A stretch of DNA of 64,000 nucleotides, taken from positions 13,658,001-13,722,000 of the forward strand of contig OU862919.1 in the NCBI GenBank assembly GCA_917880885.1. Reading direction: 5' to 3'. The DNA comes from Limnephilus marmoratus. Its lineage: Eukaryota; Arthropoda; Insecta; Trichoptera; Limnephilidae. The position numbers and the translations under genes are program-made. Under the pieces are notes generated by a model. The model ran no database searches and was not told the DNA's origin. It saw only the letters and a program-made list of their open reading frames with translations. Below, in pieces: positions 9,300 to 20,034 of the stretch (position 1 is the first letter of the stretch; the number at the start of each line of letters is the position of its first letter).

Positions 9300-10770
9300 A
9301 GCAGGTGGATGAGTTTGTATATCGTGGGAAGTATGTGTATGAGAGACGGGAAGGCTGATAGAGATATTGAAAGAAGGGTAAATGTAGGTAATTCTATTAA
9401 TGGAGGACTGAATGTGGGAGGAATGCAGATCCGGGCACAGTTTGGAAATTTAATAAAAAGGCACTTTCTAGATGAGAAAAGTGTGGAAAAGCTGAATAAA
9501 ACAAAAATTAAGGCGCGCTCGGCAAAATTGAGGGAGATACAACCGTTCAAAGTATTTAAAATTTCACTTTACAAACTGATATTGACAGTTCGCCCGCGTC
9601 CGCCCGCCATTTTTTTTATAACCTAATACGCTAAACATGGTTTGTGATACAAAAAAGTGCCCCTTTATAGCGCCTGCTCACGTCAAGGCAAGAAAAACAT
9701 CCCAGTTTTCAAGTGGTTTAGCGGCTACGCTAGGTTTGTGTAACATGGTTTGTGATTCTGGCGTACTATCAATTCTGTATTAGGTCTGGGATCCAACATA
9801 CCTAAGCGGTGAAAACATGGCGAACGAACAACGAACTGTCAATATCAGTTCGCCAAGTGATTTTTTAAATACTTTGAACGGTTGTATCTCCCTCAATTTT
9901 GCCGAGCGCGCCTTAATTTATTTTTTATTCATCATCTCCATACTTTTCTCATCTAGAAAGTGCCTTTTTATTAAATTTCCAAACTGTGCCCGGATCTGCA
10001 TTTCACCCCTGAATGCTGTTGGCGCTAACAAAAAACTGTGTAAAGAAGTGAAACTAGCAGTCCACAACGGAATGCTGGTACCTACCCTTATGTATGGCAG
10101 TGAGGCATGGAACTGGCAGAGGAAAGTGGGCTGAATGCTGTAGAAATGACACCCCTGAGGATGTGTGGTAAAACTACGTATGATACTGTATATTTTCTGC
10201 CTGTACAGAGTACAAAAAATATAATATGTACATTTTATATGCAGCAAAGCGTTCATCGGTCAAATCGTTGTACGTATAGGTAGTTTCATATCAATGATCG
10301 ATGAACCGGTGGATGCAAGTTTTATCCATAAGTTGTTATAATGGATTGTCTACTTTGTAGTTGGAATTAGATTGCAGAAATATAAGTTTGTGCAGAGTAC
10401 CTTTGAGGTATTTTTTTACAAAAAATGGCGCTATACAAATCATCCAAATATTATTATTTATGATCAAGCAATGCAATGCAAGGCTGATCATAATGAGTAA
10501 GATTGAAAGGGACCCTCAGATGGTTTGGGCATGTAGAGCGAATGAACGAAGCGTGGGGTGTAAGTAGAATATATGACGCAGATGTGAGTGGTAGATGAAG
10601 TCAGGGACGCCAGAGGAAAACCTGACACGATCAAGGGAATCCGATACTTGCATCGGGCCACGTCAAGAGTCAGAAATAGTATGTATGAGTCGATGTGTGA
10701 GTGTGAATGAGGCAAAGAGTGTGTGCCAAGACCCAGTTGTTTGACGGTCCGTCCTATCGGCCTACCCCTG
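9300..10770 (+). pseudogene. LINE reverse transcriptase C-terminus, split by MITE
   Basis: The frame before 9415 reads RDGKADRDIERRVN then NSINGGLN; after the MITE (from 10017) it resumes as NKKLCKEVKLAVHNG, VPTLMYGSEAWNWQ and LNAVEMTPLRMCG. From about 10470 it gives RWFGHVERMNEAW-like text and ends near 10770 (cggcgtgatttttag). This is the C-terminal region of an RTE-like non-LTR reverse transcriptase (the LMYGSEAW block is typical). A second, unassigned insertion occupies about 10200-10470. Stops and shifts make it dead. Confidence 0.65.
9416..10008. mobile_element. Palindromic MITE, 8-bp TSD (copy 1)
   Basis: Element of 593 bp whose two halves are inverted copies almost end to end. The ends read gggaggaatgcagatcc and, reverse-complemented on the right, gggtgaaatgcagatcc. 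It is flanked by ctgaatgt / ctgaatgc (7 of 8 identical), an 8-bp target duplication. Copies of the same family lie at 53552-54296 and 55467-56061. The centre holds the 150-bp unit seen at 8215-8335. Long open frames here are palindrome artefacts. Confidence 0.85.
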
Positions 10771-11329
10771 CGGGGAAACGGCGTGATTTTTAGTTAGTTT
10801 TTCTTGTATTTCCTGTTTTTAATAAAATACTAAAACGTTTAATTGAGTTTTTCATTTTTCTGTTGAAACCAGAGAAATGTCAAAGTCGATACTATCGTAG
10901 GAAAGCTAAATCTTATTTGAAATTGTTCTTCCCCTTTTGAAGGGATTGAAATTTCAAGTAATTTTAGGTTATTTTTACGACAGTTGGTTTCTTCATAGGG
11001 CAACGGGTTTCAATCTGACAAAGCTCTGTTCGGAGAAAATGAGCAGTAAAGAAAAGTAAGCTCATTTTCTCAAGGCAGCGATTGTCAGATCCAGCTCTGT
11101 TCCCTGGGGAATATTTTGACATTTAATTTTATTTTTAAAATAATATTTTAGGCTAATAAATTGGGTAGGTACTGAAAGATAATTATATTGTCTATGGTCG
11201 AGCCTTTTATTTTGGTTCCTCTATCCCCTTGTCTATGGTATGTGTGACGACATCGTTGCGCATATCGAATAAAAAGTCGTCAAATATAGGTATGTATATG
11301 GTCAAATAGCGTTGACACTTGGTCCATAG
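10771..11329. other. Repeat-derived spacer
   Basis: No gene seen. It holds a short inverted repeat around 11030-11080 (gagaaaatgagc / gctcattttctc). At 11322-11329 it ends with the target duplication of the next hAT element. Confidence 0.4.
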
Positions 11330-12044
11330 TAGACATGGGCAAATTGATTCACAGCAATGAATCAATTCAATCTGATTCACCTGGTCAAGTGAAATAATTC
11401 ATTAATTCATTCATTTGATTCTTCGATTCGAAACTTCATTTTGGTTTTGTACGTAGGATGCTCACATTTAGGAACCTCCCAAATAAAGTAATAAAAATGA
11501 GGATTTTTTCGCATAGCAGATAATTGCGTGGGTATTGGAAATAACATTAAAAACACAAAAATATCATATGTAGGGATTTATTACGTACATTGCAGCCAAA
11601 GTACATTTATAATTTTTTTTTGAAAACTTGTTTCATTAAGTTTTACATCTTATAGCACAGAGTTTTTAAAGGGATGAAAACTTGTGAGTAACTTTAGTAG
11701 GAAAAATATATATTTTGAACCAATTAAAAAATAAACGTTTTACAAACTTTATCATGTGATTTTATGAACAAAAGTTCATTTTATGAACAAAACAAGTCAC
11801 TAATAAAATCGTGGTGTATGTATATATGTGCACGAATAGTAACCAGAAAACCACCATTTTAAACATTAAAAAACCTTAAAACAAAAACTTATACACCAAA
11901 AGACAAGCATCCATTCTTAATATTTTATAAACCCCAAAATCAGTAAGTACAAACTAATGACGAAGCCATTACAAAATCATGCCATCGGATGATAAAAAAT
12001 CTTGCTCCCTATGTATTACAAAAGACAAAAGTAAAAAAATAATA

Positions 12045-12112
12045 TATATATGTATGGTAGCGTGTATATATATATGTATATATATATATATATATATACA
12101 CGCTACCATGTG
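12045..12112. repeat. AT-repeat hairpin
   Basis: An inverted repeat, atggtagcgtgtata (from 12053) and tatacacgctaccat (to about 12110), encloses a TA dinucleotide run. It is a strong cruciform-forming site in the 3' part of the hAT element. Confidence 0.7.
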
Positions 12113-12363
12113 TATAAAATAAATAAAAAAAATTCACTTAGTTAAAGAATGCTCAAAAACAGATAAAAATTAAAAATAAAATAAAAACATACCCATACTC
12201 CAAATGCCTTTACATAAAAATTATACATACAACAGACGTAGAAAATATACACAATTTGTCCACATATTCATTAGTACTATTACTGATAAATAACTTAAGT
12301 AACATAAATTGTGAAATTAAAACAGTAAAATAGGATCCAAGCGTCGAAAAGATGAAGAAAAAG

Positions 12364-14272
12364 TTATTTCAAATTACAGTTTAAAAATAATATTTGGGCC
12401 AGTTTGGAAGATTTCAAACGAGATCTTCTGTCAGTAAGAGTAAGCCCTGCTTTTGAGAATATTCTCTCGCATGGTACTGAGGTTGCCATTAGGCAAATTA
12501 CTTTTTTTGACAATGTATATAGATTTGGAAACTTGTGTTTTTTTACATTCCCACCATTCAAGCGGATCGGAATCTCTGTGTAGAAGCTCTTCCTGCATAT
12601 ATTGATCAAATTCAATAGTTGCAGCAACCGTGGGGTCAAACATTATATCAGATTGATAGCTTGTAAATTTCTCGTCGTGCTTTGCCCATAAAAAATTTGA
12701 AATGAATGAATTTAATGTCGTGGTATTGGACGTAGACGGTTCCAGACGTTCAGGTTGAATGTTTATCGGATGGAATTGTTCAGAATTGTATATTAAATCG
12801 GAGAGTTTTGATTTTAAACTATTAACCACCCTTTCTAGTTTTAAGGGATCATTAAATGGGATCTTTTTGAATCTTGGATCCAAAATGGTAGCCTCGGCTA
12901 TTAAGCCTGGACCATCAACATCACAAAAACGTTTTTTAATTTGAGTTTTCAAGACTTCAACTAAATTAAAGAGCTCTGGATATAAATCGGCGTCCACAAC
13001 CTGGCTATTGGCATGTCGTTCCATCGCCTCACAATAAGTTATTATTTTGGATGACGTGACTTTTGCGTCTGCGGACATATCGCGGGTAATCTCTTCAAAT
13101 ACTCCTAAAATAGGCACGGTTTTTATAATCATGTCCCATTCCCGTGCACTAATTTTGATTTGACTCCGATTTAAAGCCAATGTTGAAATTATAGCATCTT
13201 TAACTCTCACTACCCTTAACAACATATCATAAGTTGAATTCCAGCGTGTCGGGACATCTTGTTTTAACTTTAATGGAGGAAGTCCCATTTGACGTTGCAC
13301 TTCTTGAAGTTTGGAAAGGGCGTGAGAGCTCCGTTTGAAATACTCTACCACTGATTTAATTTTACTTAAAGTAGCCTGCATTTCTTTAATGGAAGTCTGC
13401 ACAACCAAATTAATTGAATGGGCAAAACAACCAACGTGCCGCCAACCGCCCAAACGAACAGCCGCAATCATATTTGCGGCATTATCTGTAACAATTGCTG
13501 TTATTCGTGAACCTAAATTAAACTCTTCCACTTTACTTTTCAGCAGAGAGCTTATATTTTCAGCGGTATGTCTTTCACTAAAATCTGCCATGCCCAAAAG
13601 AGTTGATACTAACTTGGAATTTTCATCAACGTAGTGAGCAGTTAAAGCGATAAAGCCTTCATTGTTTATAGAGGTCCACGCATCGGTGGTAATACAAACA
13701 GATGAAGCTTTTTCTATTTTACTTTGAACAATTGAGTACGTTTCATCATACAACTTTGGAATCAGAGTACATGATAGAGTCTTCCTGCTTGGTAGCCGAT
13801 ATTCCAGGCACAAAGTGTTAACAAATGAAATAAAATCTTCCTCTTCTACAAGGTGTAACGGGTGATAATTCTTCACAATCATTTTTACCAACGCAAAATC
13901 AATTTTCATCCGCTTATTTATTGATATTTTCCTAGAGGAAATCAAATAATCACTTATTCCTGGTTGCTGCCTAAGTTCTCTTAGAACAGAAGTCGTAGGA
14001 GATTCGGTGGCTGTGTTATTTTCTTCTAGAGGATTACTTGAACGTATTGGTGAGCGCTCACGTGCCGTTGAAGTGGATGCAGCAAAATACACGGAAGGCA
14101 CAGGACGCTGGACAAGAATAGTTGGATGTTTATGTCTTAAGTGCCTATTAAGATTTCCCATGCAGCCTAATGCAGCGCTCAAAATGGTGGAGCAATGAAC
14201 GCATTTTGCTTTTTTCCCTCCATCTACTTCAGAAAAGTGATACCAAATTTCACTTCTTTTTCTGGAAGACAT
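12364..14272 (-). pseudogene. hAT transposase (BED finger, RNase H-like), one-base frameshift
   Basis: Starting at the ATG at 14272 the frame runs 613 codons. Residues 9-50 form a BED zinc finger (CVHC, then LNRHLRHKHP). The RNase H-like core follows, with TTDAWTSINNEGF and IVTDNAANMIAAV carrying the expected acidic residues, then CFAHSINLVVQ. Near the C-terminus, DPLEWWE is the insertion-domain/dimerisation lead-in. The conserved dimerisation block (ATSVPCERIFSKAG, then RRSRLKSSKLAQILFL) is present but in the next frame, ending at 12364. The switch falls at a run of seven A bases (minus strand, about 12543-12550). One A too many explains it, so the ancestor was probably intact until recently. 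A programmed shift is possible but unsupported. Confidence 0.88.
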
Positions 14273-14471
14273 CTTGACTATTCAATAAGTTTCTATAAAA
14301 AACGAAGGTCATCATTAGACGACACCGAAAATAAAAGGTAGCAATCAATTTTTATTTTTTTAACATAGAAAGAAATGCTGGCAAATTGGATCCCAGAATA
14401 AAAAAATATTGTTATCTTACTAAAATGATCTATATTATTTTTACTAAGAAAGTACAAGAATTGGTCCTTAA

Positions 14472-14884
14472 GGCGCCGCATCCGCGCTCAAAAAGAAGAA
14501 GATGGAGAGATATATAATTACGAATGTTAGAGTAGCGCGCTAGCTAATATATTTAAAGCGACAAAATCGATGCGAAAATGATGAAAATGTTTATTAAAAC
14601 ACGACTCGTTAAAAAGCAAAAATCTCGTAGAAGGCGTCTTAAGTATCATTTAAAGAAACATTGTGATTTTTTTCACAACTATAACTTGTAAAATAATTTA
14701 AACAAATGTGTTTATAAAATAATTTTTGGAGCATACTTCGCGATTTTTTTCTATCGAGGGAATTTCATATAATTTGCGTTTTGGCATGGAACGCGTCTTC
14801 TCGAACTCGATATTCTCTTTAAAAATAACACATTTTTTTAAAGAGGGAGATATGTAAGAAATCGGTGGAAATTCAGGTAGCGGC
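14472..14884. mobile_element. TTAA-flanked MITE, copy A
   Basis: Ends ggcgccgcatcc and, reverse-complemented, gccgctacctg, flanked by ttaa on both sides (14468-14471 and 14885-14888), as in piggyBac-type elements. It is about 80% similar to copy B just downstream (shared gcgacaaaatcgatgcgaaa and ttttggagcatact). It lies just 5' of the hAT transposase start, inside the hAT. Confidence 0.75.
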
Positions 14885-14946
14885 TTAAGGTTTACCTTCA
14901 TATAAAAAATTATAGGTACTTTTTAAAAAATATTTACTTGCCTTAA

Positions 14947-15372
14947 GGCTCTGCAACCGGGCCCGAAAAGAAGAAGATCGAGAGATACGAAATTACGAAT
15001 GTTAGAGGAGAGCGCTAACATTTACAGCGACAAAATCGATGCGAAAATTGCGAAAATGTTTAATAAAATACGACTCGTTTAAAATAGAGCAAAAATCTCG
15101 CGGGCATTATCTTAAACAGCATTTAAAGAAACACTGTGAATTTTTTCATACATATAACTTGTAAAATAACTGAAACAAACGTGTTAATAATAATTTTTGG
15201 AGCATACTTTGCGATCTTTTTCTATCGAGGGAATTTTATATAATTTGCGTTTCGGCGCGGGCAAGGTCTAGATCTTATCTTCAAGAGTAACATATATTTT
15301 TTAAGAGCTTTAAAACTTACCGTGTTTAAGGGAAACATGTAATAAATCGGTACAAATCCGGGTTGCGGGCCC
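14947..15372. mobile_element. TTAA-flanked MITE, copy B
   Basis: Ends ggctctgcaaccgggc and, reverse-complemented, gggcccgcaacccgg, flanked by ttaa (14943-14946 and 15373-15376). Same family and same orientation as copy A, 58 bp away. The sequence divergence says the two are separate insertions rather than a recent tandem duplication. Confidence 0.75.
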
Positions 15373-15412
15373 TTAAATAAAGGGGAAATTAGTTACGTTC
15401 AAGGAAATAATA

Positions 15413-15840
15413 ATGCCACCGTGTTCGAGGGATAAGTCTCTCGACTATAAATCCGAAGGTCGCGAGTTCAAATCCCGGCGTGCGCAAATAAATTTTAATT
15501 GATTATGATTTATTTATCGTATTTCACAATGTCACATCACAAATATGAATTAAAAACATAATATACTATAGGTATTTGCGGCACGTTCCAGAGTGGAAGA
15601 TACTGTCAGTATCGCCCTGGTGTAAGAACACCATTCAAATGTTGAAACGTTCTTGAATTGGCTTTAGTCGTATTTGGTGACCAGATATGATTATACAGGT
15701 ACTTCCCCGCCATCCTCTTCCCCATCTTCTTCCCCTTCCCACTACCTTCCACCTCACAAAATATCCCAATTGGGGATGCCAGTCTCACTAGCTCCAGACG
15801 GGAGCAGTTTTGACTTTTGCGGTATTCACATAAAAAAAAA
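15413..15840 (+). repeat. SINE with tRNA-like head
   Basis: The head (about 15420-15486) has a tRNA-like anticodon/T-arm portion: ctcgactataaatccgaagg then gcgagttcaaatcccg, the latter fitting a Pol III B box. The body continues via gcggcacgttccagagtgga and cagacgggagcagttttgac to an A-rich end near 15840. An inverted relative sits at 18075-17700. The left end (A box) is weak. Confidence 0.55.
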
Positions 15841-16419
15841 TACTATTTTCGCGCTTTGATACATCCGATCCGATCACCTGGAATAAGTTTCACTCAAATA
15901 TGTATTTTTCAAATGCACTTACCTCAATGGTGAAGTCAAAATCATGCGCCGAATAAAAACTAATTAAAAGTCTGAGCGACACGCGTCATACAATTTATTA
16001 CAAAAATAAGGGAACAAATCACTCGATTATCATTTATCACGGTTCGACAGCCGACTGATGTAACTGATGTTTTGTTTACGGCTAGGTAGAAAGATACCAT
16101 AAGAAAACAATAATATAAATAAACATCGTTTTGTTTCGAAACGCATTGCATAATTTACGCACGCGTGAGGGAGAAAAAATATAGGATAACTTTCGCTTTT
16201 TACTATTTTTATTAACAGAAGTTCAGGTTCCGAAGTGGGAAGTTTTGCCCTAAGTTGACGGCTTGCCCGCGCGGGAACTAACGACGAACCGATTCTCTGC
16301 GGGCATCAAGGAATGAATTAGGAACTTCTGACTAATAAGTCTTGCTGTGATTTGAATAACTTGCATTTCGCGGACCTATAAGGACTCGATATCTTTAAAG
16401 GGCTAGCGAGACTATCAAG

Positions 16420-17095
16420 CGGCTTGGCTCAATCACGTAGTTTTTTGTCTATGGCTAGAGTTTTGACCGCATTTTGACCGTCTCCAGAGGTGGCTTGAAG
16501 CTTGAGTCAAGCGTTGCGCAATAATCTACGTTATTGCGCAACGCTTGAAGCGAATTTATATTTCTTCGGCGTAGACAACAAATCATAGACAAATAAGTAC
16601 CTGAGTGGTGATTTTAGATATTACGTATCACGTAAAACGTTTATAAAAATAGATTAAATTATTACAAAATAGGTATTAATTATTTTTGTGTTTACTTTGT
16701 AGAAATCCATCTGATTTTTCTTTTAAATTAATGTAAATATAATTTAATAATGTTATTACGTTAATGTTATATTAAAATATTAATATATAACATTTATTAT
16801 AACATAACAAATAATTATTTTTCTTTACTAGATTCCATCTCGCACAAAAATCACTTTCAAATAGCGAAAATGACAGGAAACCATAGACAAAGGAGTAATA
16901 TCTCGAGAGAAATATCGTCTAGACATAGACTAAGGCTTGGCTCAACGGCTTGAAGCGCGCGTCAAGCTGTTGAGGCAAGCATTCATAGACAATAACGGAA
17001 AAATAAATTTACGTGCTGGCCGTCAAGCCGCTTGATCGTCTCCAAGCGTTCTGGCAAGCATTTGTCTATGCCTAGATGTGATTTTCGATAGTTTG
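16420..17095. repeat. Tract rich in gcttg/caagc and catagacaa motifs
   Basis: Repeated short motifs occur in both orientations: cttggctcaa, caagcgttgcgcaataa mirrored as ttattgcgcaacgcttg (16508-16548, a perfect hairpin), and tcatagacaaa/tgtctatgg. Similar motifs return at 18610-18760. No gene is seen. It may be a cluster of small MITEs or the promoter/subterminal region of the hAT. Confidence 0.45.
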
Positions 17096-17699
17096 TTTGG
17101 TTTATTTATGGTTGACAGTGAATTTTGTGCGGCTGAAATAAAATGGAATATAACGGAGACAAAGCATTCTTAGCCCTTGGGTTATCTTTGTATTTTAATA
17201 AAAATAAACGAATTTGGTGTCAAGAATGGTACAATTTGTGATCCCGCTTTACTCATAAGCATTTACGAAGCGTATTACAGGCACGGCACCAAATGATTAC
17301 TTACACGCATTTTTTCAAAATAGATGATCGTAATTATTACGAAGCATTGTTGTATATTTCCGTTGATAATATTAATTGATAAAGTTGATCAAGGAAAATT
17401 ATTTATTCCCTGTTTCTCAGATGTTCACAAGACCTAAACAATATTTTAAATCAGTCAAAGCAGTTACATCATTAACAATAAGAAAACAAAAAATACTTGC
17501 AGAACTGAATAATAACATTAATAGAAGTTACAATATTATTAAACAACGAGAGAAAAACATACTTGTAGAACTTAATAATAAATAATACTTGCTGGTACCC
17601 GGCATGCGTTGCAACGCCATTCAAAGAAATAAATTAATTCTCCCTGCATGTCCTTTCCCGTGCGTCCCCGTTGACCTCCCGAGTCTCATTCCGAGAATA

Positions 17700-18075
17700 C
17701 TGCACAAGAGTCCCAACTGCTCCCGTCTGGAGCCAGGGAGACTATGGTATCCCCGATCGGGGTATGTTGTGAGGCTGAAGGTAGTGGGGTGGGGAAGGAG
17801 ATAGGAAAGAGGAAGGTGGCGAAGTACCTGGCTATTTAGATCTGGTCACCAATCACGGCTTATGCCATTTCAAGCAACGTTTCAATTCTGAATGGTGGTC
17901 TACCAGGGCGATACTTAGAGTATCTTCCAATCTGGAACGTGCCGCAAATATACTTTATATTATTTTTAAGAAAAAAAAATGTGAAATAACACAAATTAAT
18001 CAAATAAAATTTATTTGACACGCCGGGATTGATCCCCCGACCTTCGGTTTACGAGTCAAGAGCCTTACTTACGTC
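17700..18075 (-). repeat. SINE with tRNA-like head, inverted copy
   Basis: Read on the minus strand from 18075 it has cttgactcgtaaaccgaagg and gggggatcaatcccggcg (T-arm-like), then the same body as the copy at 15413-15840 down to ccagacgggagcagttggg near 17708. The two copies form an inverted pair about 1.9 kb apart. Confidence 0.55.
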
Positions 18076-19733
18076 AATTTTTCTTTCCGTAAGATCTTTC
18101 CACAAAGTATCGGAAGACTTAAAAAAATCTTTCAATTCCTTCCCCTCCCTCCAATTTTATTACTTTTTCTTTCCGGAAGAACCTTCTACAAAGTATTAGA
18201 AAACTTTAAAAAATATATGAATGAAATAGGTAAAGTGGTTCTGAAGTTATAGCGTGACCAAGGGAAACAGGGATTCATTTGTAGAAATCCATCTGATTTT
18301 TCTACAAATTAAACACAAAAACAATAACTAAAATCAGATGCATTTCTACAAATTAAACACAATAACAATTAATTCTTATTTTATATTAATTTTATCTAAT
18401 TTATAGAATTGTTTCATGATGCGTGAGAAATGTAACAAATTTTGAAAAAAATCTGTTCTTTTATGTCGAAGAACGCTAACTATTAATGTACATGGGGTCC
18501 TATTTTATGATTCTGCGATTGTTTCAAAAATGTAATTAATTTCAAGAAATGGCCAATATCACCTTTAATGAGTGATAGCCAAATAAATAATTAAAAAAAA
18601 TATATCAATTCGCATCAAGCTCGCCGCCAGCACGTAGATTATTGAAGCTTGCTTCAAGCGTCCTCGGGTAGACTGTCAAAACGCTTGGCTCAAACGAAAA
18701 CTACGCGCAGTGTTGCCAGCTTAACAAAAAACTACGTGCTTGAAAGAAATGCTATTGATAGTGTCGGAATCTCTTAACAGATTGGAATTAAGCTGTCCGG
18801 CCGAATTGACTCGACACGTGGGAACTAGGGTTTGGGTCTTGGGACAACAACGTCACAAATGAAAAAGAAACAAATGTTTTGATTCCTTGAATAAGTGAAA
18901 CAGAGATTGGGGTTGAGGATTGAGCTCTACGGTCCGCACAGACCTGTAGGACTATGACAAATTAGTGGGACCGGCGGGACGACTGTGAAACAGACGCGAC
19001 AATCAGAATTACTTGCTCTTGGCTGACTCGCTTGTCGGTTGGCGGTTTTGTCGCTTGGACTGGGGAATCTCTCTTGCCTACGGGGTTTTTGTACGGATTT
19101 ACTGCGCGGGATTACTACACGTGATATGCAATTTCGCGGCGCGCCGTCTGTAGAAGGTGTACCTACCTATCCGCGCAACTAATATCCAGAATAATATTTA
19201 ATTAAATTTCTACGAAACACTACAAAATTTACAGAGTACATTATTATTTCCTTACCTCAATATAACATGAAATAATTCATCTGTAAAATAAATTAATAGA
19301 AATAAAAATAAATATGTTAAAAAATGGATGCAAGGCCAAGGGTAAGGAATAAAGATTTAATTCGTTTTGAAAATGAGAATAAAATCGAGTGTGTTACATA
19401 ATTGAATTTATTCATTTAATTCATTCATTCAATTTTGCCCACGTCTAGTCCATAGTAAAACCACGAAGTTATCAATCTAATGACTGGTTTATTTATGAGT
19501 GACAGCTACGGCCGCGGATTTTCGCTGCGTCGGTTCGCGAAGTGAATTTTGGTTTTATGCAATTGAAAATTAAAATGCATTATTTTCCGCCGCCCCAAAG
19601 CCAAAAAGTTTCCTTTTATAGTAATTTAAGGCGAATCTAAAGTTTTTTTCTAAAAATTATTCGTAATAAGCGTGGCCAGTCCGAACCGATAATTACCGGG
19701 ATTTCTTTTAGTTAGAAAATGTTGCATTCTTAC

Positions 19734-19798
19734 TTGTTTTAATGATATCATCGTGTGATACAAGCTCGTCCAATTTCGCCGGACGATATTTCTCGACC
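19734..19798 (-). CDS. RFC5: RFC5 exon 2
   Basis: A 65-base exon. Its first base completes the Trp codon begun in exon 1, and it then reads VEKYRPAKLDELVSHDDI (from residue 13) up to Thr33, leaving one base (A). The VEKYRP motif is the RFC/AAA N-terminal signature. The acceptor is tttacag before 19798; the donor gtaagaat starts at 19733. The next exon is 11.9 kb away at 7864, yet the phase-1 split codon (A|TC, Ile) is restored exactly. Confidence 0.95.
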
Positions 19799-19895
19799 CT
19801 GTAAACATAACCTATAATTCAAAATCCGCACACAAAATAAATGCAGTTAGATTATGAATATAAAATTTATTTGTGCTTGAAGAATTATTTCTTAC

Positions 19896-19930
19896 CATGG
19901 TAGATTACTTTTTACTTCGCCTAAAATCAT
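19896..19930 (-). CDS. RFC5: RFC5 exon 1 (start codon)
   Basis: Starts at ATG 19930 and reads MILGEVKSNLP plus TG of the Trp codon, with donor gtaagaa at 19895. With exon 2 it gives SNLPWVEKYRPAKL, the standard RFC5 N-terminus. No signal peptide, as expected of a nuclear factor. The start is chosen because it is the only ATG giving the conserved N-terminus in phase. Confidence 0.92.
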
Positions 19931-20016
19931 GATTGCTTACGAATTGTTTACTAAATAAACGCAATGAGCGGAAAAACGACAAACAAATTTGACAACTGAC
20001 GAACTGAAAGTGACAC

Positions 20017-20034
20017 AAAAAATGGCGCCAATAT
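20017..20034. promoter_or_regulatory. E2F-like palindrome upstream of RFC5
   Basis: aatggcgccaat contains the palindrome tggcgcca, matching the TTGGCGC core of E2F sites, about 95 bases upstream of the RFC5 start. Replication-factor genes are classic E2F targets in insects, so the role is plausible but inferred. Confidence 0.4.

Larger units (their letters stand above)
11330..19447 (-). mobile_element. 8.1-kb hAT transposon in RFC5 intron 2
   Basis: The ends tagacatgggcaaattga (11330) and, reverse-complemented, tagacgtgggcaaaattga (19447) form terminal inverted repeats. They are flanked by a perfect 8-bp duplication, gtccatag (11322-11329 and 19448-19455). The transposase is at 14272-12364 on the minus strand, so the transposon and RFC5 share orientation. 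The transposase lies about 1 kb from the left end; the right 5 kb upstream of its start is filled with two piggyBac-like MITEs, an inverted pair of SINE-like copies and short repeats. A tract at 11345-11430 and 19390-19440 is rich in gattcatt-like subterminal repeats, as expected of hAT ends. Confidence 0.9.
7940..19700. mobile_element. 11.8-kb foldback element filling RFC5 intron 2
   Basis: The segments at about 7940-8165 and 19495-19700 are inverted copies of each other over about 225 bp with only a few differences (shared blocks include tatcggttcggactggcc, ggggcggcggaaaataatgc and cttcgcgaaccgacg). Together they form the long terminal inverted repeats of a foldback-type element. They lie within about 75 and 35 bases of the RFC5 exon 3 acceptor and exon 2 donor. 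Everything between them (a foldback MITE, exon-like fragments, a LINE, an 8.1-kb hAT) is cargo or later insertion. I see no target duplication. Confidence 0.7.

Noticed and set aside
9026..10256. Open frames on both strands up to 174 codons
   Set aside because: They are inverted images of the two arms of the palindromic MITE plus LINE sequence; no domain.
13335..13634. 99-codon plus-strand frame opposite the hAT transposase, and others at 12759 and 14007
   Set aside because: Shadows of the transposase on the other strand.
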